41,930 nt of DNA from Sulfuricaulis sp. (GTDB lineage: Bacteria; Pseudomonadota; Gammaproteobacteria; Acidiferrobacterales; Sulfurifustaceae): NCBI GenBank assembly GCA_024654125.1, contig JANLIC010000281.1, positions 1 through 41,930 of the forward strand, given 5' to 3'. Numbering within the stretch: position 1 is the stretch's first letter; every line of letters begins with the position of its first letter. The notes beneath the pieces were generated by a model. The model did not search any database. It saw only the letters and a list, made by a program, of their open reading frames with translations, and was not told where the DNA came from. The position numbers and the translations under genes were made by a program. This document shows positions 10,723-18,665 of the stretch, piece after piece.

Positions 10723-11292
10723 CTAGGCAACCTTCACGCCCAGGATCTCCCCCACTGCTTTCTTGAACAGCTTGATCGCCTCGAGCGCCTCAATGTCCAC
10801 TACCTGCTCCAGCACCCACTTGCTGTCGGTCTGCTCCATGGCGATGGATACCTTCAGACCCAGATAGCGCAACACCGAGTAGCTCGGGTCGCGGCCATTG
10901 AATTCCATCTCTGAATAATCGGCAAGGCGGGCGTTCAAGGTGGTCACGAATTCCTCCGCGTACCGGCCCTCACCGACAAACTCCGCCAGGTTGACCGAGG
11001 TGATGCGCGCCGTGTGCTTGCCGAGCGCGTTGATGAAGCGGCCGCGCTCCTCTTCGGTCAGCTGTCCGTAGACAATACGATCCGCGATCTGAATCAGAAA
11101 AGCGATGAATTCAGTGATCACCGCGGCCACCTGGCGATCGCCGCCCATGGCATAACCCTCTTTTTCCATGTGGCGCGCGGTCTCCTGCGCGATGCGCCAG
11201 ATGTTGGTGGCGACCACGCTGGCGCGGTCTTCCAGCGTCTTGGGGCCTTTCTTGCGGAATTTCGTTTTAAGACGAATTGCCATGGCGCGCAT
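10723..11292 (-). CDS. Conserved-looking protein of unknown function
   Basis: This is a 189-residue soluble protein that I cannot assign to a named family. It is mostly alpha-helical by composition, with an N-terminal basic segment (MAIRLKTKFRKKGPK) and several patches of ordered sequence such as IAQETARHMEKEGYAM and FIAFLIQIADRIVYG. No cysteine, signal peptide or clear catalytic motif is visible. Two starts are possible: ATG at 11292 (MRAMAIR) or ATG at 11283 (MAIR); the second is favoured by its basic start and by a TATAAT just upstream. It is the first gene of the minus-strand group ahead of prfB, but a repeat separates them. Confidence 0.75.
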   Translation of the reverse strand: MRAMAIRLKTKFRKKGPKTLEDRASVVATNIWRIAQETARHMEKEGYAMGGDRQVAAVITEFIAFLIQIADRIVYGQLTEEERGRFINALGKHTARITSVNLAEFVGEGRYAEEFVTTLNARLADYSEMEFNGRDPSYSVLRYLGLKVSIAMEQTDSKWVLEQVVDIEALEAIKLFKKAVGEILGVKVA

Positions 11293-11296
11293 TATA
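11291..11296 (-). promoter_or_regulatory. Candidate -10 box abutting the gene at 11283
   Basis: On the minus strand TATAAT is followed by seven bases (GCGCGCC) and then ATG at 11283. If this is a -10 element, transcription would begin at or next to the A of ATG, giving a leaderless mRNA. No good -35 hexamer is seen at the normal 17-base spacing, so support is weak. Confidence 0.3.
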
Positions 11297-11411
11297 AGGG
11301 AGATTCAGCGCGGCAAGGAATTACGCAGATACCGCACGGAATGTCCGTTATGCTTCGCGCGTGCCGCGCGTCTCTGGCAATATAGTGGATTAACTGTCAG
11401 GGAGCTTTGCT

Positions 11412-11840
11412 ATGTCGGAATTGGATATGAATCTCGCCAGCGGTATTTCCGCCTTTGAGGCCAAGGAGTTTTCCAAGGCATTCAAATTTCTCTCGCCACT
11501 GGCGGAAACCGGAAATGCCCTGGCGCAATATCGCCTCGCCGTCATGTATCAGAACGGTCTCGGACACGTGCGCAATGAGATGATGGCGCTCAAGTGGATG
11601 CGCGCCGCGGCCGAACAAGGCGACGCGCTGGCCCAGCACGGCCTGGGATTCATGTACATGCAGGGTGAATGCGCGCCGAAAAACGAAAAGCAGGCGGCCG
11701 AATGGTTCCGCCGCGCCGCCGAACAGGGGCTGGCTGGATCACAAATGACGCTGGGGATGCTCTACGAGCAGGGCGTCGGCGTGGAGAAGAACGAGTCCGA
11801 AGCCCGCAAGTGGTATGAAAAGGCGCAGAAAAATTCGTGA
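11412..11840 (+). CDS. Sel1-like repeat protein
   Basis: The 142-residue protein is built from Sel1-type (TPR-like) helical repeats. Units such as GNALAQYRLAVMYQNGLG, GDALAQHGLGFMYMQGE and GLAGSQMTLGMLYEQGVG recur about every 36 residues, each ending in a K(W/E)-containing second helix (ALKWMRAAAEQ, AAEWFRRAAEQ, ARKWYEKAQKN). Such proteins act as scaffolds for protein-protein contacts. There is no obvious signal peptide, so it is probably cytoplasmic. It stands alone in this orientation, with an inverted repeat directly after its stop codon. Confidence 0.9.
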   Translation: MSELDMNLASGISAFEAKEFSKAFKFLSPLAETGNALAQYRLAVMYQNGLGHVRNEMMALKWMRAAAEQGDALAQHGLGFMYMQGECAPKNEKQAAEWFRRAAEQGLAGSQMTLGMLYEQGVGVEKNESEARKWYEKAQKNS

Positions 11841-11842
11841 GG

Positions 11843-11923
11843 GTAGCGGCCCAGTGCCCGAGGCGAAAGGGCGACTCCCTTCCGAGGCGAAGCTCCTTCG
11901 ATGGGAGTTCGCCGGGCCGCTAC
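11843..11923. repeat. Inverted repeat after the Sel1 gene
   Basis: GTAGCGGCCC and GGGCCGCTAC are perfect 10-bp inverted arms enclosing a GC-rich stretch that itself contains partly complementary units (GGCGACTCCC / GGGAGTTCGCC). It begins three bases after the stop codon of the Sel1 gene. No T-run follows, so it is more likely a REP-like element or 3'-end stabiliser than an intrinsic terminator. From 11924 to 12126 I see no gene. Confidence 0.6.
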
Positions 11924-12126
11924 AAGGAACTGAGTTGATTGAGTCGCCTGGCCGCCACCGCCGAAAGAGTTCACGCCTCGTGCGGTGGCGGCCCCTTCGG
12001 CAATGGGCGCAGGAGCCGCAATGAGCGATGTATCTTGGAGCTCTACCGCCGCCGTCTCGAAAAACCCTGTACCTGAGATTCGGCGGCTCACGGGCCGTGC
12101 GAGACACAGCCGGTGCCGCAGTCAGA

Positions 12127-12324
12127 TTACTTCTTGGCCCAGGTTGAATAACCGTCGGTCTTGCCCACGTGGCCGTCCTCGTAGCCAGCGCTGTAGGCGT
12201 CGTTCAGGCGCTGCTCCTCGCGCTTGGGGTTGTGCAGAAATCCGCACGCCCAACCGTTGATGTACTCTCTGTCCACGCCCTTCTTTTCCATCGCGCTGAT
12301 GGTGTCGTAATAAACCTTGTTCAT
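12127..12324 (-). CDS. Small protein of unknown function (65 aa)
   Basis: The start chosen is the ATG at 12324 (MNKVYYDTISAMEKKGVDRE), because a GAGGAG-type ribosome binding site lies nine bases upstream; the track's longer ORF lacks this. The 65-residue product is polar with aromatic residues (YINGWACGFLHNP, DAYSAGYEDGH, DGYSTWAKK) and one Cys. Paired 'AG(F/Y)...' helical segments suggest a small helical protein. I do not recognise its family, and its neighbours give no functional hint. Confidence 0.65.
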   Translation of the reverse strand: MNKVYYDTISAMEKKGVDREYINGWACGFLHNPKREEQRLNDAYSAGYEDGHVGKTDGYSTWAKK

Positions 12325-12509
12325 GAAACGCTGCTCCTCAGAGAAATCAGACAATAGGACTGCGTTGAAGCGGCGCATATATTACCCATTGAAGTCGGGT
12401 TTTCAAGGACCGAGATCAATTTCCAGACATGCCTTGCGAGACCGGCACGGATTATGGGGCCATAAATGGCAAGACTCTATGGAGCAATAAGCGCTTGAAC
12501 CGGCTTTAA

Positions 12510-12632
12510 GTGCGGAAGGCAAATCGTGAATTAGACGCGCTCCGCCAAGGGTTTTTCCAATTGCTGCTGGTCGCCGGGGGCGCTATCGACCTATACTTTC
12601 TCATTATCGCGCTGGACATCACGTCATGCTGA
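12510..12632 (+). CDS. Possible 40-aa membrane peptide, GTG start
   Basis: This short frame is absent from the ORF track. GTG at 12510 opens a basic/polar N-terminus (RKANRELDALRQ) followed by a hydrophobic stretch, FFQLLLVAGGAIDLYFLIIAL, and ends TSC-stop at 12630-12632. Its stop overlaps the ATG of the next gene as ATGCTGA, a typical coupling arrangement. Against it: no clear ribosome binding site, a non-ATG start directly after an in-frame TAA, and no known homologue that I can name. The rest of the 12325-12625 gap holds nothing else I can support. Confidence 0.28.
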   Translation: MRKANRELDALRQGFFQLLLVAGGAIDLYFLIIALDITSC

Positions 12633-13705
12633 ATCTCGGTCAATTGGTCAGTACGGTTCAGAAAAACTGCCATATTTCTGACGCGCGGCACGCCGGCGAC
12701 TTCACGATGTGCATTTTTCTCCTGAAGATGCGCGAGTTTTTCCGCTGGGAAAATGACATTCCGTTCACACGCAACCTGCCCAAGGAGGAAGTCGGGGCCT
12801 GGCTACAGGAACGCGAGGGGTTGTGGTCCGGCCTCGAATCCGACGCTTTCGAATCGCTTTCGCTCGAAGGCCGACAACTCGATCCTTTCGACGCGGACAA
12901 CATCAACCGTGAATTGATCCCCCAGGGCTATGTGTACAGCGGCGGTTACGGGCGTTTCTCCAAGCCGCATTTCTTTCTGGGTTCGCTGCTCAAAAAGGAA
13001 AAGCGTGCCGGCTATACCATCTACATTTCTTCTTGCGAATACGCGCGCGATCTCGAAGCCCCGCCGGCGATGTTGCAGGGCAAGACGATTTACATCCGGC
13101 AGGAATCGGTACGCCGCTTCCTGTGGGAGAAAATCGAGGAATGGCGCTGGAGTCGAAAGAACCGGGCCATGGAGCGTGCGCTCGACTGCTACTCATTCGA
13201 TCTCGACGTGAACTCGGCGCTCGAACGCATGACTGACAACGAAACCGAGGCGATGATCCTGCACGAACTCGGCGAGGGTCTCGCGGGCGAAAAACTCGGT
13301 GGTGATTGGCACAAGATGATTACAGCCTTTTCGCGCTCGAAGGTGGAAATCATGATCCGCGCGGTGCGTGACATCCTGGCGGATTGCCTGTCCACCCTGC
13401 CCGCCCTGTTGGCGGCGAACAACACCGCCTCGCTGAATTTCTACTTCGCCAATTTCAGCGGCATGCGCAAGCATCTTTATCCCGAGGCAACGGCGGCCTA
13501 TCAACGCTGGGTCGCGGAGAATGACATCGACGTGCTGCGCCAACTCGTAAACGAGGGTCAACGTCGCTGGCTCGATACGGCGCGCGCCCTGCTCGCAATA
13601 TATAAGGATAAGGGCAAGGACGCCTGCACGGCGATCGAGAACCTGCTCGAACCGGAGACGAAGGCAACGGTCTGCTCCCCGTCGAAAACCGCGTCCGCTC
13701 CATGA
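12626..13705 (+). CDS. Conserved protein of unknown function (359 aa)
   Basis: This is a 359-residue soluble protein without signal peptide or membrane helix. It resembles a family annotated in sulfur-metabolising bacteria as 'Sfum_1244 family', a recollection I cannot test here. Visible features are an N-terminal DFTMCIFLLKMREFFRWENDIP segment, the GYVYSGGYGRFSKPHFFLG stretch around residue 100, and a helical C-terminal half with LHELGEGLAGEKLGGDW. This last segment, with its H-E-x-G-E pattern, recalls a metal site but is not a standard HExxH. The last 20 residues (KATVCSPSKTASAP) are low-complexity and run towards a GC-rich repeat. Confidence 0.78.
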   Translation: MLNLGQLVSTVQKNCHISDARHAGDFTMCIFLLKMREFFRWENDIPFTRNLPKEEVGAWLQEREGLWSGLESDAFESLSLEGRQLDPFDADNINRELIPQGYVYSGGYGRFSKPHFFLGSLLKKEKRAGYTIYISSCEYARDLEAPPAMLQGKTIYIRQESVRRFLWEKIEEWRWSRKNRAMERALDCYSFDLDVNSALERMTDNETEAMILHELGEGLAGEKLGGDWHKMITAFSRSKVEIMIRAVRDILADCLSTLPALLAANNTASLNFYFANFSGMRKHLYPEATAAYQRWVAENDIDVLRQLVNEGQRRWLDTARALLAIYKDKGKDACTAIENLLEPETKATVCSPSKTASAP

Positions 13706-13721
13706 GACGCTTTAGCGAACC

Positions 13722-13860
13722 GACTCCCCCTCTCCCCTCGCGGGAGGTGGGGTGGGGCAGTCGCGAATGTCCGGGGGACATTCGCGCCACCGAATAGACA
13801 TAGACGCCCCACGGTTCCGGTGCGCCCCGGCGGGATCTGCCAGGGTGAGGGGGCGCATGA
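13722..13860. repeat. GC-rich dispersed repeat with palindromic core, copy 1
   Basis: The stretch has CCCTCTCCCCTCGCGGGAGG hairpin-like sequence, then the near-palindrome CGCGAATGTCCGGGGGACATTCGCG at 13762-13786, then CCCCGGCGGGATCTGCCAGG and GTGAGGGGG. The same order of modules is seen at 17000-17140, and inverted inside dsrN near 38690-38900. It fills most of the gap to the next gene. Confidence 0.8.
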
Positions 13861-13919
13861 TACGAGCTGAAGATGGTACAAGGTCGGCATACAGTTATGT
13901 ATGAAGCAAGGATCTGCTC

Positions 13920-14498
13920 TTGAAGCTCAACATCATCGTCGATGAACGCGCGCTGGCGGTGGACGTGCCGCCGCACATGCTGCACGAGGCGGAGGATTTC
14001 TACCGCAAGATGGACAGCGACATGGACCGAGGCTGGCAGATGGGTCCCGAGTTCATCGAAAGCCCGGACAAGGTGCAGCGCTGCCAGATTGCCGCGAACA
14101 AGCTACTCACCTCGCTCAGCACCGCCAATGAAACCATGATTGCGCTCATGGCCGGCTATATTCTCAAGCAGCTGCCGGGTGTCACCGGCGTGCGTATTGA
14201 CACCGCCGGGGAAATGCTCCACACCGAATTGCTCTATGAAAAACCCGTGAGTACCGCCACGCCCGCCACGCCGTCAGCCACGCCAGCGCGCGCACAGAAA
14301 TTCGGCAAGGTCGAGGCCATGGAACAAGCCGGCAAAGATGTCACCAAGGTGTACCCGGTCGGCAAAAGCTACCGCTTCGCGGTGCGCGATCTCAAGACCG
14401 GCGAGTGGCTCGAATCCGGACCGATGCCGACCGAGCAGGAGGCCTACGAGAAACGCATGCAGGCCTACAAGCACCGCCTCGACGAGTTAACCGGATAA
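13920..14498 (+). CDS. Two-part protein of unknown function, TTG start
   Basis: The TTG at 13920 is supported by AAGGA seven bases upstream and by an in-frame stop shortly before. The 192-residue product starts MKLNIIVDERALAVDVPPHML. It has an N-terminal helical domain (about 1-108), a Thr/Pro/Ala-rich linker (STATPATPSATPARA) and a C-terminal segment (about 126-192) with GKSYRFAVRDLKTGEWLESG, which looks like a short beta-rich module. No signal peptide is present. I cannot name the family. Confidence 0.72.
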   Translation: MKLNIIVDERALAVDVPPHMLHEAEDFYRKMDSDMDRGWQMGPEFIESPDKVQRCQIAANKLLTSLSTANETMIALMAGYILKQLPGVTGVRIDTAGEMLHTELLYEKPVSTATPATPSATPARAQKFGKVEAMEQAGKDVTKVYPVGKSYRFAVRDLKTGEWLESGPMPTEQEAYEKRMQAYKHRLDELTG

Positions 14499-14589
14499 GC
14501 CCCCCTGGCGCGCATGGTGCGCATGGTGCGCGCCCCAAATACTCAAGAACACCAACATTCTAGAAAACTTCTCTCCCTAACTTTCCTGC

Positions 14590-15162
14590 ATGCAAGAAGT
14601 TAAGCCACTCTCCTTTATATACGAAATCAGGAACGCCCTGCCAGGTGAGCTGTGCCGCGACATGATCCGCCGCTTCGAGGCCAACACCGACCAGCAATAC
14701 GCCGGTCGTATCGGTCAGGGACAGTCCGAGGAAAGCAGCATCAAGAAGACCACTGACCTGCGCATCAGCGGACGCGCCGACTGGAAGGATGTGGACCAGG
14801 CGCTGATGCAGTCGCTGGCAAAGTATTTCAACGAAATCGGCCAGGCCTTCCCGTTCTTCGCCGCCAACTCATTCAAGGATATCGGTTACAACATGCAGCG
14901 CTACCAGCCGGGAGAGTATTACCACTGGCATGTGGACGGCGGTCCGGGCGAATTCAGCCAGCGCCAGTTGGTCGCCATCTGGTATCTCAACGACGTCGAA
15001 GGCCCGGGCGGCGAGACCGAATTCGCCTTGCAGGAAGTCTCGGTCAAACCCGAGGAAGGCAAGCTGGTGTTATTCCCGCCGTTCTGGACACACATTCACC
15101 GCGCCGTGACGATGGAGATAGGCGTGAAATATATGGCAACTACCTGGGTTAACTTCGCTTAG
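14590..15162 (+). CDS. 2OG-Fe(II) oxygenase, prolyl 4-hydroxylase-like
   Basis: The 190-residue protein carries the double-stranded beta-helix signature of Fe(II)/2-oxoglutarate oxygenases. Iron ligands are H and D in YHWHVDGGPG (about residues 116-119) and a distal H in PFWTHIHRAV (about 168-170). The 2-oxoglutarate-binding basic residue is expected about ten residues later. These enzymes hydroxylate proteins or small molecules; the substrate cannot be read from sequence. A clear ribosome binding site is not visible. It converges with the aldo/keto reductase gene, with only 12 bases between the stops. Confidence 0.88.
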   Translation: MQEVKPLSFIYEIRNALPGELCRDMIRRFEANTDQQYAGRIGQGQSEESSIKKTTDLRISGRADWKDVDQALMQSLAKYFNEIGQAFPFFAANSFKDIGYNMQRYQPGEYYHWHVDGGPGEFSQRQLVAIWYLNDVEGPGGETEFALQEVSVKPEEGKLVLFPPFWTHIHRAVTMEIGVKYMATTWVNFA

Positions 15163-15174
15163 TAAACTTGCCGA

Positions 15175-16110
15175 CTATAACCGTTCGAAGTATTCGAGCA
15201 TGCGCCGACGCGTGGCGGCGTCGGGAAGACGGCCAAAGCCGGCGCCCATGTTGTCCAGCATGTGATCGACTTTGGACGTCGCCGGGATGGCGCAGGTCAC
15301 GGCCGGATGCGAGACAATGAATTTCAGGAAATACTGCGCCCAGTTCCGACAGTCGAATTCCACGACCCATGGCGGCAGCGATTTCTCGCGCACCCGGCTG
15401 AATAGACTCCCACCATCAAATGGTCGATTGATTAATACCGCCATACCCCGCTCTTGGGCTAAGGGCAACAGCCTCTGCTCCACCTCGCGGTCTGCCAAAT
15501 TGTAAGTGAACTGAACGAAATCGAAGGGTGTCTTTTCCATGGCTTTTGCCAGCGCCTCGTGCCGGCTGCCGTGCGAAGTGGTGATGCCGATGTAGCGAAT
15601 CCGGCCTTCAGCCTTCCATTCCTTCAGCGTCTCCCAGTGTGTTTCCCAATCGAGCATGTTGTGGATCTGCATCAGGTCGAAACGTCTCACGCCCCATAAT
15701 TGCTGCGAGGCTTCCATCTGCCTGATGCCGGATTTCTTTCCAAGTATCCAGACCTTGGTTGCGGCAAACAGCTTGTCTTTGTTCTTGATTATTTTCAGGC
15801 CCTCTCCGATCACTTCCTCCGAGGACCCGTACATGGGCGACGAATCAACCAGTGCGCCGCTATTGTCGAAAAATGCCTGCAACACCCTGGCCCGCGCCGT
15901 GCGCTCGTGGGAATTGTTGCCGACATCGAAAGTGATCCACGACCCCATGCCGATGACTGGCAGGCGCTCGCCCGTAGAGGGAATGGCTTTGGATATAGTC
16001 GCGCGCTCTGCCGCAATCGTCGCGCCGGGCTTAAGTAAAAACGCTGCACTCAGACCGCTCAGTTGTTTGAGAAACCTCCGGCGAGTGAACGCCTGGCTGT
16101 TGTAATTCAT
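15175..16110 (-). CDS. Tat-exported aldo/keto reductase
   Basis: The start chosen is the ATG at 16110 (MNYNSQAFTRRRFLKQLSG), preceded by GGAG seven bases upstream; the track's longer ORF adds 17 unlikely residues. The first ~35 residues form a twin-arginine signal (TRRRFLKQ, then hydrophobic LSGLSAAFLL, with a probable cut near ATIAAE). The mature 275 or so residues are an aldo/keto reductase barrel, with the catalytic Tyr in DSSPMYGSSEEV, the Lys in AATKVWILG and the His in LMQIHNMLDW. The C-terminal NADPH-binding part shows ...CAIPATSKVDHMLDNM. Export of a folded, cofactor-loaded reductase is consistent with Tat. Substrate unknown. Confidence 0.9.
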   Translation of the reverse strand: MNYNSQAFTRRRFLKQLSGLSAAFLLKPGATIAAERATISKAIPSTGERLPVIGMGSWITFDVGNNSHERTARARVLQAFFDNSGALVDSSPMYGSSEEVIGEGLKIIKNKDKLFAATKVWILGKKSGIRQMEASQQLWGVRRFDLMQIHNMLDWETHWETLKEWKAEGRIRYIGITTSHGSRHEALAKAMEKTPFDFVQFTYNLADREVEQRLLPLAQERGMAVLINRPFDGGSLFSRVREKSLPPWVVEFDCRNWAQYFLKFIVSHPAVTCAIPATSKVDHMLDNMGAGFGRLPDAATRRRMLEYFERL

Positions 16111-16273
16111 CACGAGTCTCCTGCCCCGCACCCTGCTTGACTCAAGAAACGAAAAACACAAACATGCTTTGATCTAAAAGTAGATTATACGGCGTTTATG
16201 TTCCCTGATTGATAGTCACGCACCTTACAGATATGGAAAATCACTTATCATCGCAGACGACACTATAATAACA

Positions 16274-16987
16274 ATGTTCGCCATAATAATACTTACTCTC
16301 GTCTGCGCCCTTACTTATACCTTTGAAATTGTTTTCGGGCTCGCCGGGACGATTTTGATGCTGCCGCTGCTGAGTTTTCTCTTCCCCATCAAAACGCTGG
16401 TCGTCTACTCCGTGCTGCCGCAGATACTGGTCGCGGTCATCGGGCTGGCGCGTTCGCCGAAGAAGATTGATCGGCGATTCATGGCTGGCATGCTGGTATT
16501 CGCATTTTCGGGTGCCGTTGTCGGCTTCGCCCTCTTTTATTACCTCTCGGTGAGCGCGTTCCAGATGCTGCTGGCCACGGCGATCACAGCGGTGGGGCTG
16601 TTCCTCGTAATCGCCCCGCACCGGGCGAAGTTCAACCCGGCCGGCATGCGCGTAATGGACATACTCGCCGGCACATCGCAGGCGCTGTTCGGCATCAGCG
16701 GGCCGATCACCATGACGCGATTGCTCGCGACCTTCCCCGACAAGAACACCGTGCGCCATTACGCCTTCGCGTTTTTCCTTTCCATGAACGGACTGCGTGC
16801 GGCCGAGTACGCCGTCCACGGCACCTATACCGATGAAATCCTGTGGATGATGCTGGTGAGTGCTCCGTTTCTCGCCGTAACGCTGTGGTTCAGCAACCAG
16901 TTACACCTGCATATCAACGAGCAAGTCTTCCGAAAAGTCGTGGCGTGGATGATCCTCCTAGGTGGACTCTCGCTCTTTTACCGGTAA
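16274..16987 (+). CDS. TauE/SafE-family membrane transporter
   Basis: This is a 237-residue hydrophobic protein with about seven or eight membrane helices. The N-terminal EIVFGLAGTILMLPLLSFLFPIKTLVVYSVLPQ segment matches the TauE/SafE (DUF81) signature, and a second half repeat begins at MDILAGTSQALFGISGPITMTRLLA. The family exports sulfite, sulfoacetate and related anions, which suits a sulfur oxidiser, but the substrate here is inferred only from family. The gene is transcribed away from the aldo/keto reductase. No good ribosome binding site is seen before the ATG. Confidence 0.86.
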   Translation: MFAIIILTLVCALTYTFEIVFGLAGTILMLPLLSFLFPIKTLVVYSVLPQILVAVIGLARSPKKIDRRFMAGMLVFAFSGAVVGFALFYYLSVSAFQMLLATAITAVGLFLVIAPHRAKFNPAGMRVMDILAGTSQALFGISGPITMTRLLATFPDKNTVRHYAFAFFLSMNGLRAAEYAVHGTYTDEILWMMLVSAPFLAVTLWFSNQLHLHINEQVFRKVVAWMILLGGLSLFYR

Positions 16988-16989
16988 TA

Positions 16990-17280
16990 AGAGATGCGCG
17001 CCGCAGGCGCGCCACGGCTCGCCTCCCTCTCCCGCGAAGTGGGAGGCGAGAGGGAGATGTCGCGGATGTCCGGTGGACATCCGCGCCCTCGAGCGGGCGC
17101 ACGAGCTGTTCGTGCACCCCGGCAGGAAAATAATGAGGGTGAGGGAACGTGCGCGCCGCAGGCGCGCCACGGCTCTCCCCCTTCTCCCCCAGGGAGAAAG
17201 GATGGGAATGAGGGTGTATAACCTACCCCTCACCCCTTCCCCTCTCACGCAGGGAGAGGGGAAACAGGCAGAAATTCCCA
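16990..17280. repeat. Tandem cluster of GC-rich dispersed repeats, copy 2
   Basis: The 396-base gap between the TauE-like gene and the PKHD-type hydroxylase gene holds no gene. It contains two related units. The first (about 16990-17140) has the GCGCGCCGCAGGCGCGCC motif, a CTCTCCCGC hairpin, the perfect palindrome CGCGGATGTCC-GGT-GGACATCCGCG at 17061-17085 (centre counted as spacer) and GTGCACCCCGGCAGG. The second (about 17150-17280) repeats CGCGCCGCAGGCGCGCCACGG and two further CTCTCC..GGAGAG hairpins. The first unit, reverse complemented, closely matches the insertion inside dsrN. Confidence 0.85.
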
Positions 17281-17383
17281 TTGGCGCTTGAGCAGGATGA
17301 GGTGCAGCAGTTTCAACAGTTGAGTCCCTGGTTTATGCTTCAGCGAGAATCGACACCTAGAACCATCACCCACAATAACGCCC

Positions 17384-18058
17384 ATGATGCTGCGTCTCCC
17401 TGCCGTCCTCGACCCAAATCAGCTCGACACCGTGCGCCAGCTGCTGGCCGATGCGAAATTCGTGGACGGGAAACTTTCCGCCGGGCAGGCGGCCCAACGC
17501 GTCAAGCACAATCAGGAACTGGACAAGGGCACCAAGCAGATGGACCTGCTGAACAATCTCGTCATGGGCGCGCTGGTGCAGCACCCCGTATACCGCGCCG
17601 GAGCCCTGCCCCTGCGCGTGGCCTCCCCCTATTACGCACGCTACAAACCGAGCATGGCTTACGGGGCTCATCTGGACGATCCGATCATGGGAAACAATGG
17701 CGAGCTGTACCGCTCGGACATCGCCATCACGGTTTTCCTGAATGAACCGGATCAGTACGACGGCGGCGAACTGGTGATCCGCACCGCCTTCGGCGACAAC
17801 ACAGTCAAATTCGCCGCCGGTGATGGCGTGATGTATCCCGCTTCCAGTCTGCATCACGTGAACAATGTCACGCGCGGTGAACGCCTCGTAGCCGTGACCT
17901 GGGTGCAGAGCTTGGTGCGCGATCCGGCGCGGCGCGAGCTGTTGTACGATTTGCATCTGGCGCGGGAAAAACTGCTCAAGGTTTCACCCGACGCGGAGGA
18001 AACCGCGCAGGTCAACGCCGCCTACATGAACCTGATCCGCATGTGGGGCGATATGTAG
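17384..18058 (+). CDS. PKHD-type Fe(II)/2OG hydroxylase (PiuC/YbiX-like)
   Basis: The 224-residue product begins MMLRLPAVLDPNQLDTVRQLL and contains the PKHD-type hydroxylase pattern. Iron ligands are H and D in GAHLDDPIMG (about residues 97-99) and the distal H in SSLHHVNNVTRGERL (about 158-159), with R of TRGER as the likely 2-oxoglutarate anchor. In other bacteria the family often lies near TonB-dependent siderophore receptors, but none is nearby here. It stands between two repeat elements, separated from msrB by a CATTCCGGC hairpin. Confidence 0.9.
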   Translation: MMLRLPAVLDPNQLDTVRQLLADAKFVDGKLSAGQAAQRVKHNQELDKGTKQMDLLNNLVMGALVQHPVYRAGALPLRVASPYYARYKPSMAYGAHLDDPIMGNNGELYRSDIAITVFLNEPDQYDGGELVIRTAFGDNTVKFAAGDGVMYPASSLHHVNNVTRGERLVAVTWVQSLVRDPARRELLYDLHLAREKLLKVSPDAEETAQVNAAYMNLIRMWGDM

Positions 18059-18082
18059 GTGAAAAATTGAAAAACAAGCTTT

Positions 18083-18152
18083 CGTCATTCCGGCGAAAGC
18101 CGGAATCCAGACAAGTTACTCTTCCTGGATGCCGGCTTTCGCCGGAATGACA
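18083..18152. repeat. CATTCCGGCGAAAGCC-type hairpin repeat, copy 1
   Basis: CGTCATTCCGGCGAAAGCCGG and CCGGCTTTCGCCGGAATGAC are inverted arms around a short centre. Each arm is itself a small hairpin (CCGGCGAAAGCCGG). This is a widespread class of bacterial intergenic repeat. It ends 17 bases before msrB, close to its ribosome binding site (AAGGAG), so it may influence msrB mRNA. Confidence 0.9.
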
Positions 18153-18169
18153 GATAAGGAGATGCTGCC

Positions 18170-18565
18170 ATGAAATACAAGGTCTACAAGAACGACGAGG
18201 AATGGAAAAAAATCCTCACGGAGGAGCAATACAAGGTCGCGCGTCAGAAAGGCACCGAGCGCGCCTTTAGCGGCGTCTATCACGACTGCAAGGACAAGGG
18301 CACCTACCAATGCAGCTGCTGTGGCGCCGAGCTGTTCAGTTCGGACACCAAGTTCGATTCCGGCACCGGCTGGCCCAGCTTCCACTCCCCGATGAAATCC
18401 GAGAACGTGGCCGAGGAGCAAGATGTCAGCTTTTTCATGAAACGCACCGAGGTGCATTGCAACCAGTGCGGCGCACACCTCGGGCATGTCTTCCCCGACG
18501 GCCCGGACCCGACCGGCCTGCGCTACTGCATCAACTCGGCTTCGCTGAAGCTGGACAAGAAATAA
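18170..18565 (+). CDS. msrB: Peptide-methionine (R)-S-oxide reductase
   Basis: MsrB reduces methionine-R-sulfoxide in proteins. The 131-residue product has two CxxC zinc-binding pairs (CSCCG about residue 48 and CNQCG about residue 97), the substrate-binding [10 protein letters not shown] segment and the catalytic Cys in RYCINSASL about residue 122. Length and layout are normal for a stand-alone MsrB. An AAGGAG sequence lies upstream of the ATG, which follows closely on a CATTCCGGC repeat. Confidence 0.96.
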   Translation: MKYKVYKNDEEWKKILTEEQYKVARQKGTERAFSGVYHDCKDKGTYQCSCCGAELFSSDTKFDSGTGWPSFHSPMKSENVAEEQDVSFFMKRTEVHCNQCGAHLGHVFPDGPDPTGLRYCINSASLKLDKK

Positions 18566-18665
18566 TCCGCGCTCCAAAGATTGGAGTGCGGGGCTTGATT
18601 GTTCTGGCAATCCCGACATAATGCCGCCCAGCTATGCACTTCCGCATAAATCAATATTTACTCAC

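Noticed and set aside
13455-13985. 176-aa minus-strand ORF over the repeat at 13722
   Set aside because: It runs through a dispersed GC-rich repeat and the ends of two real genes, so it is an artefact.
16958-17291. 107- and 109-aa ORFs in the 16990-17280 repeat cluster
   Set aside because: Their Pro/Arg/Ser/Gly-rich composition is what the repeat gives in any frame. No ribosome binding site or known family is seen.
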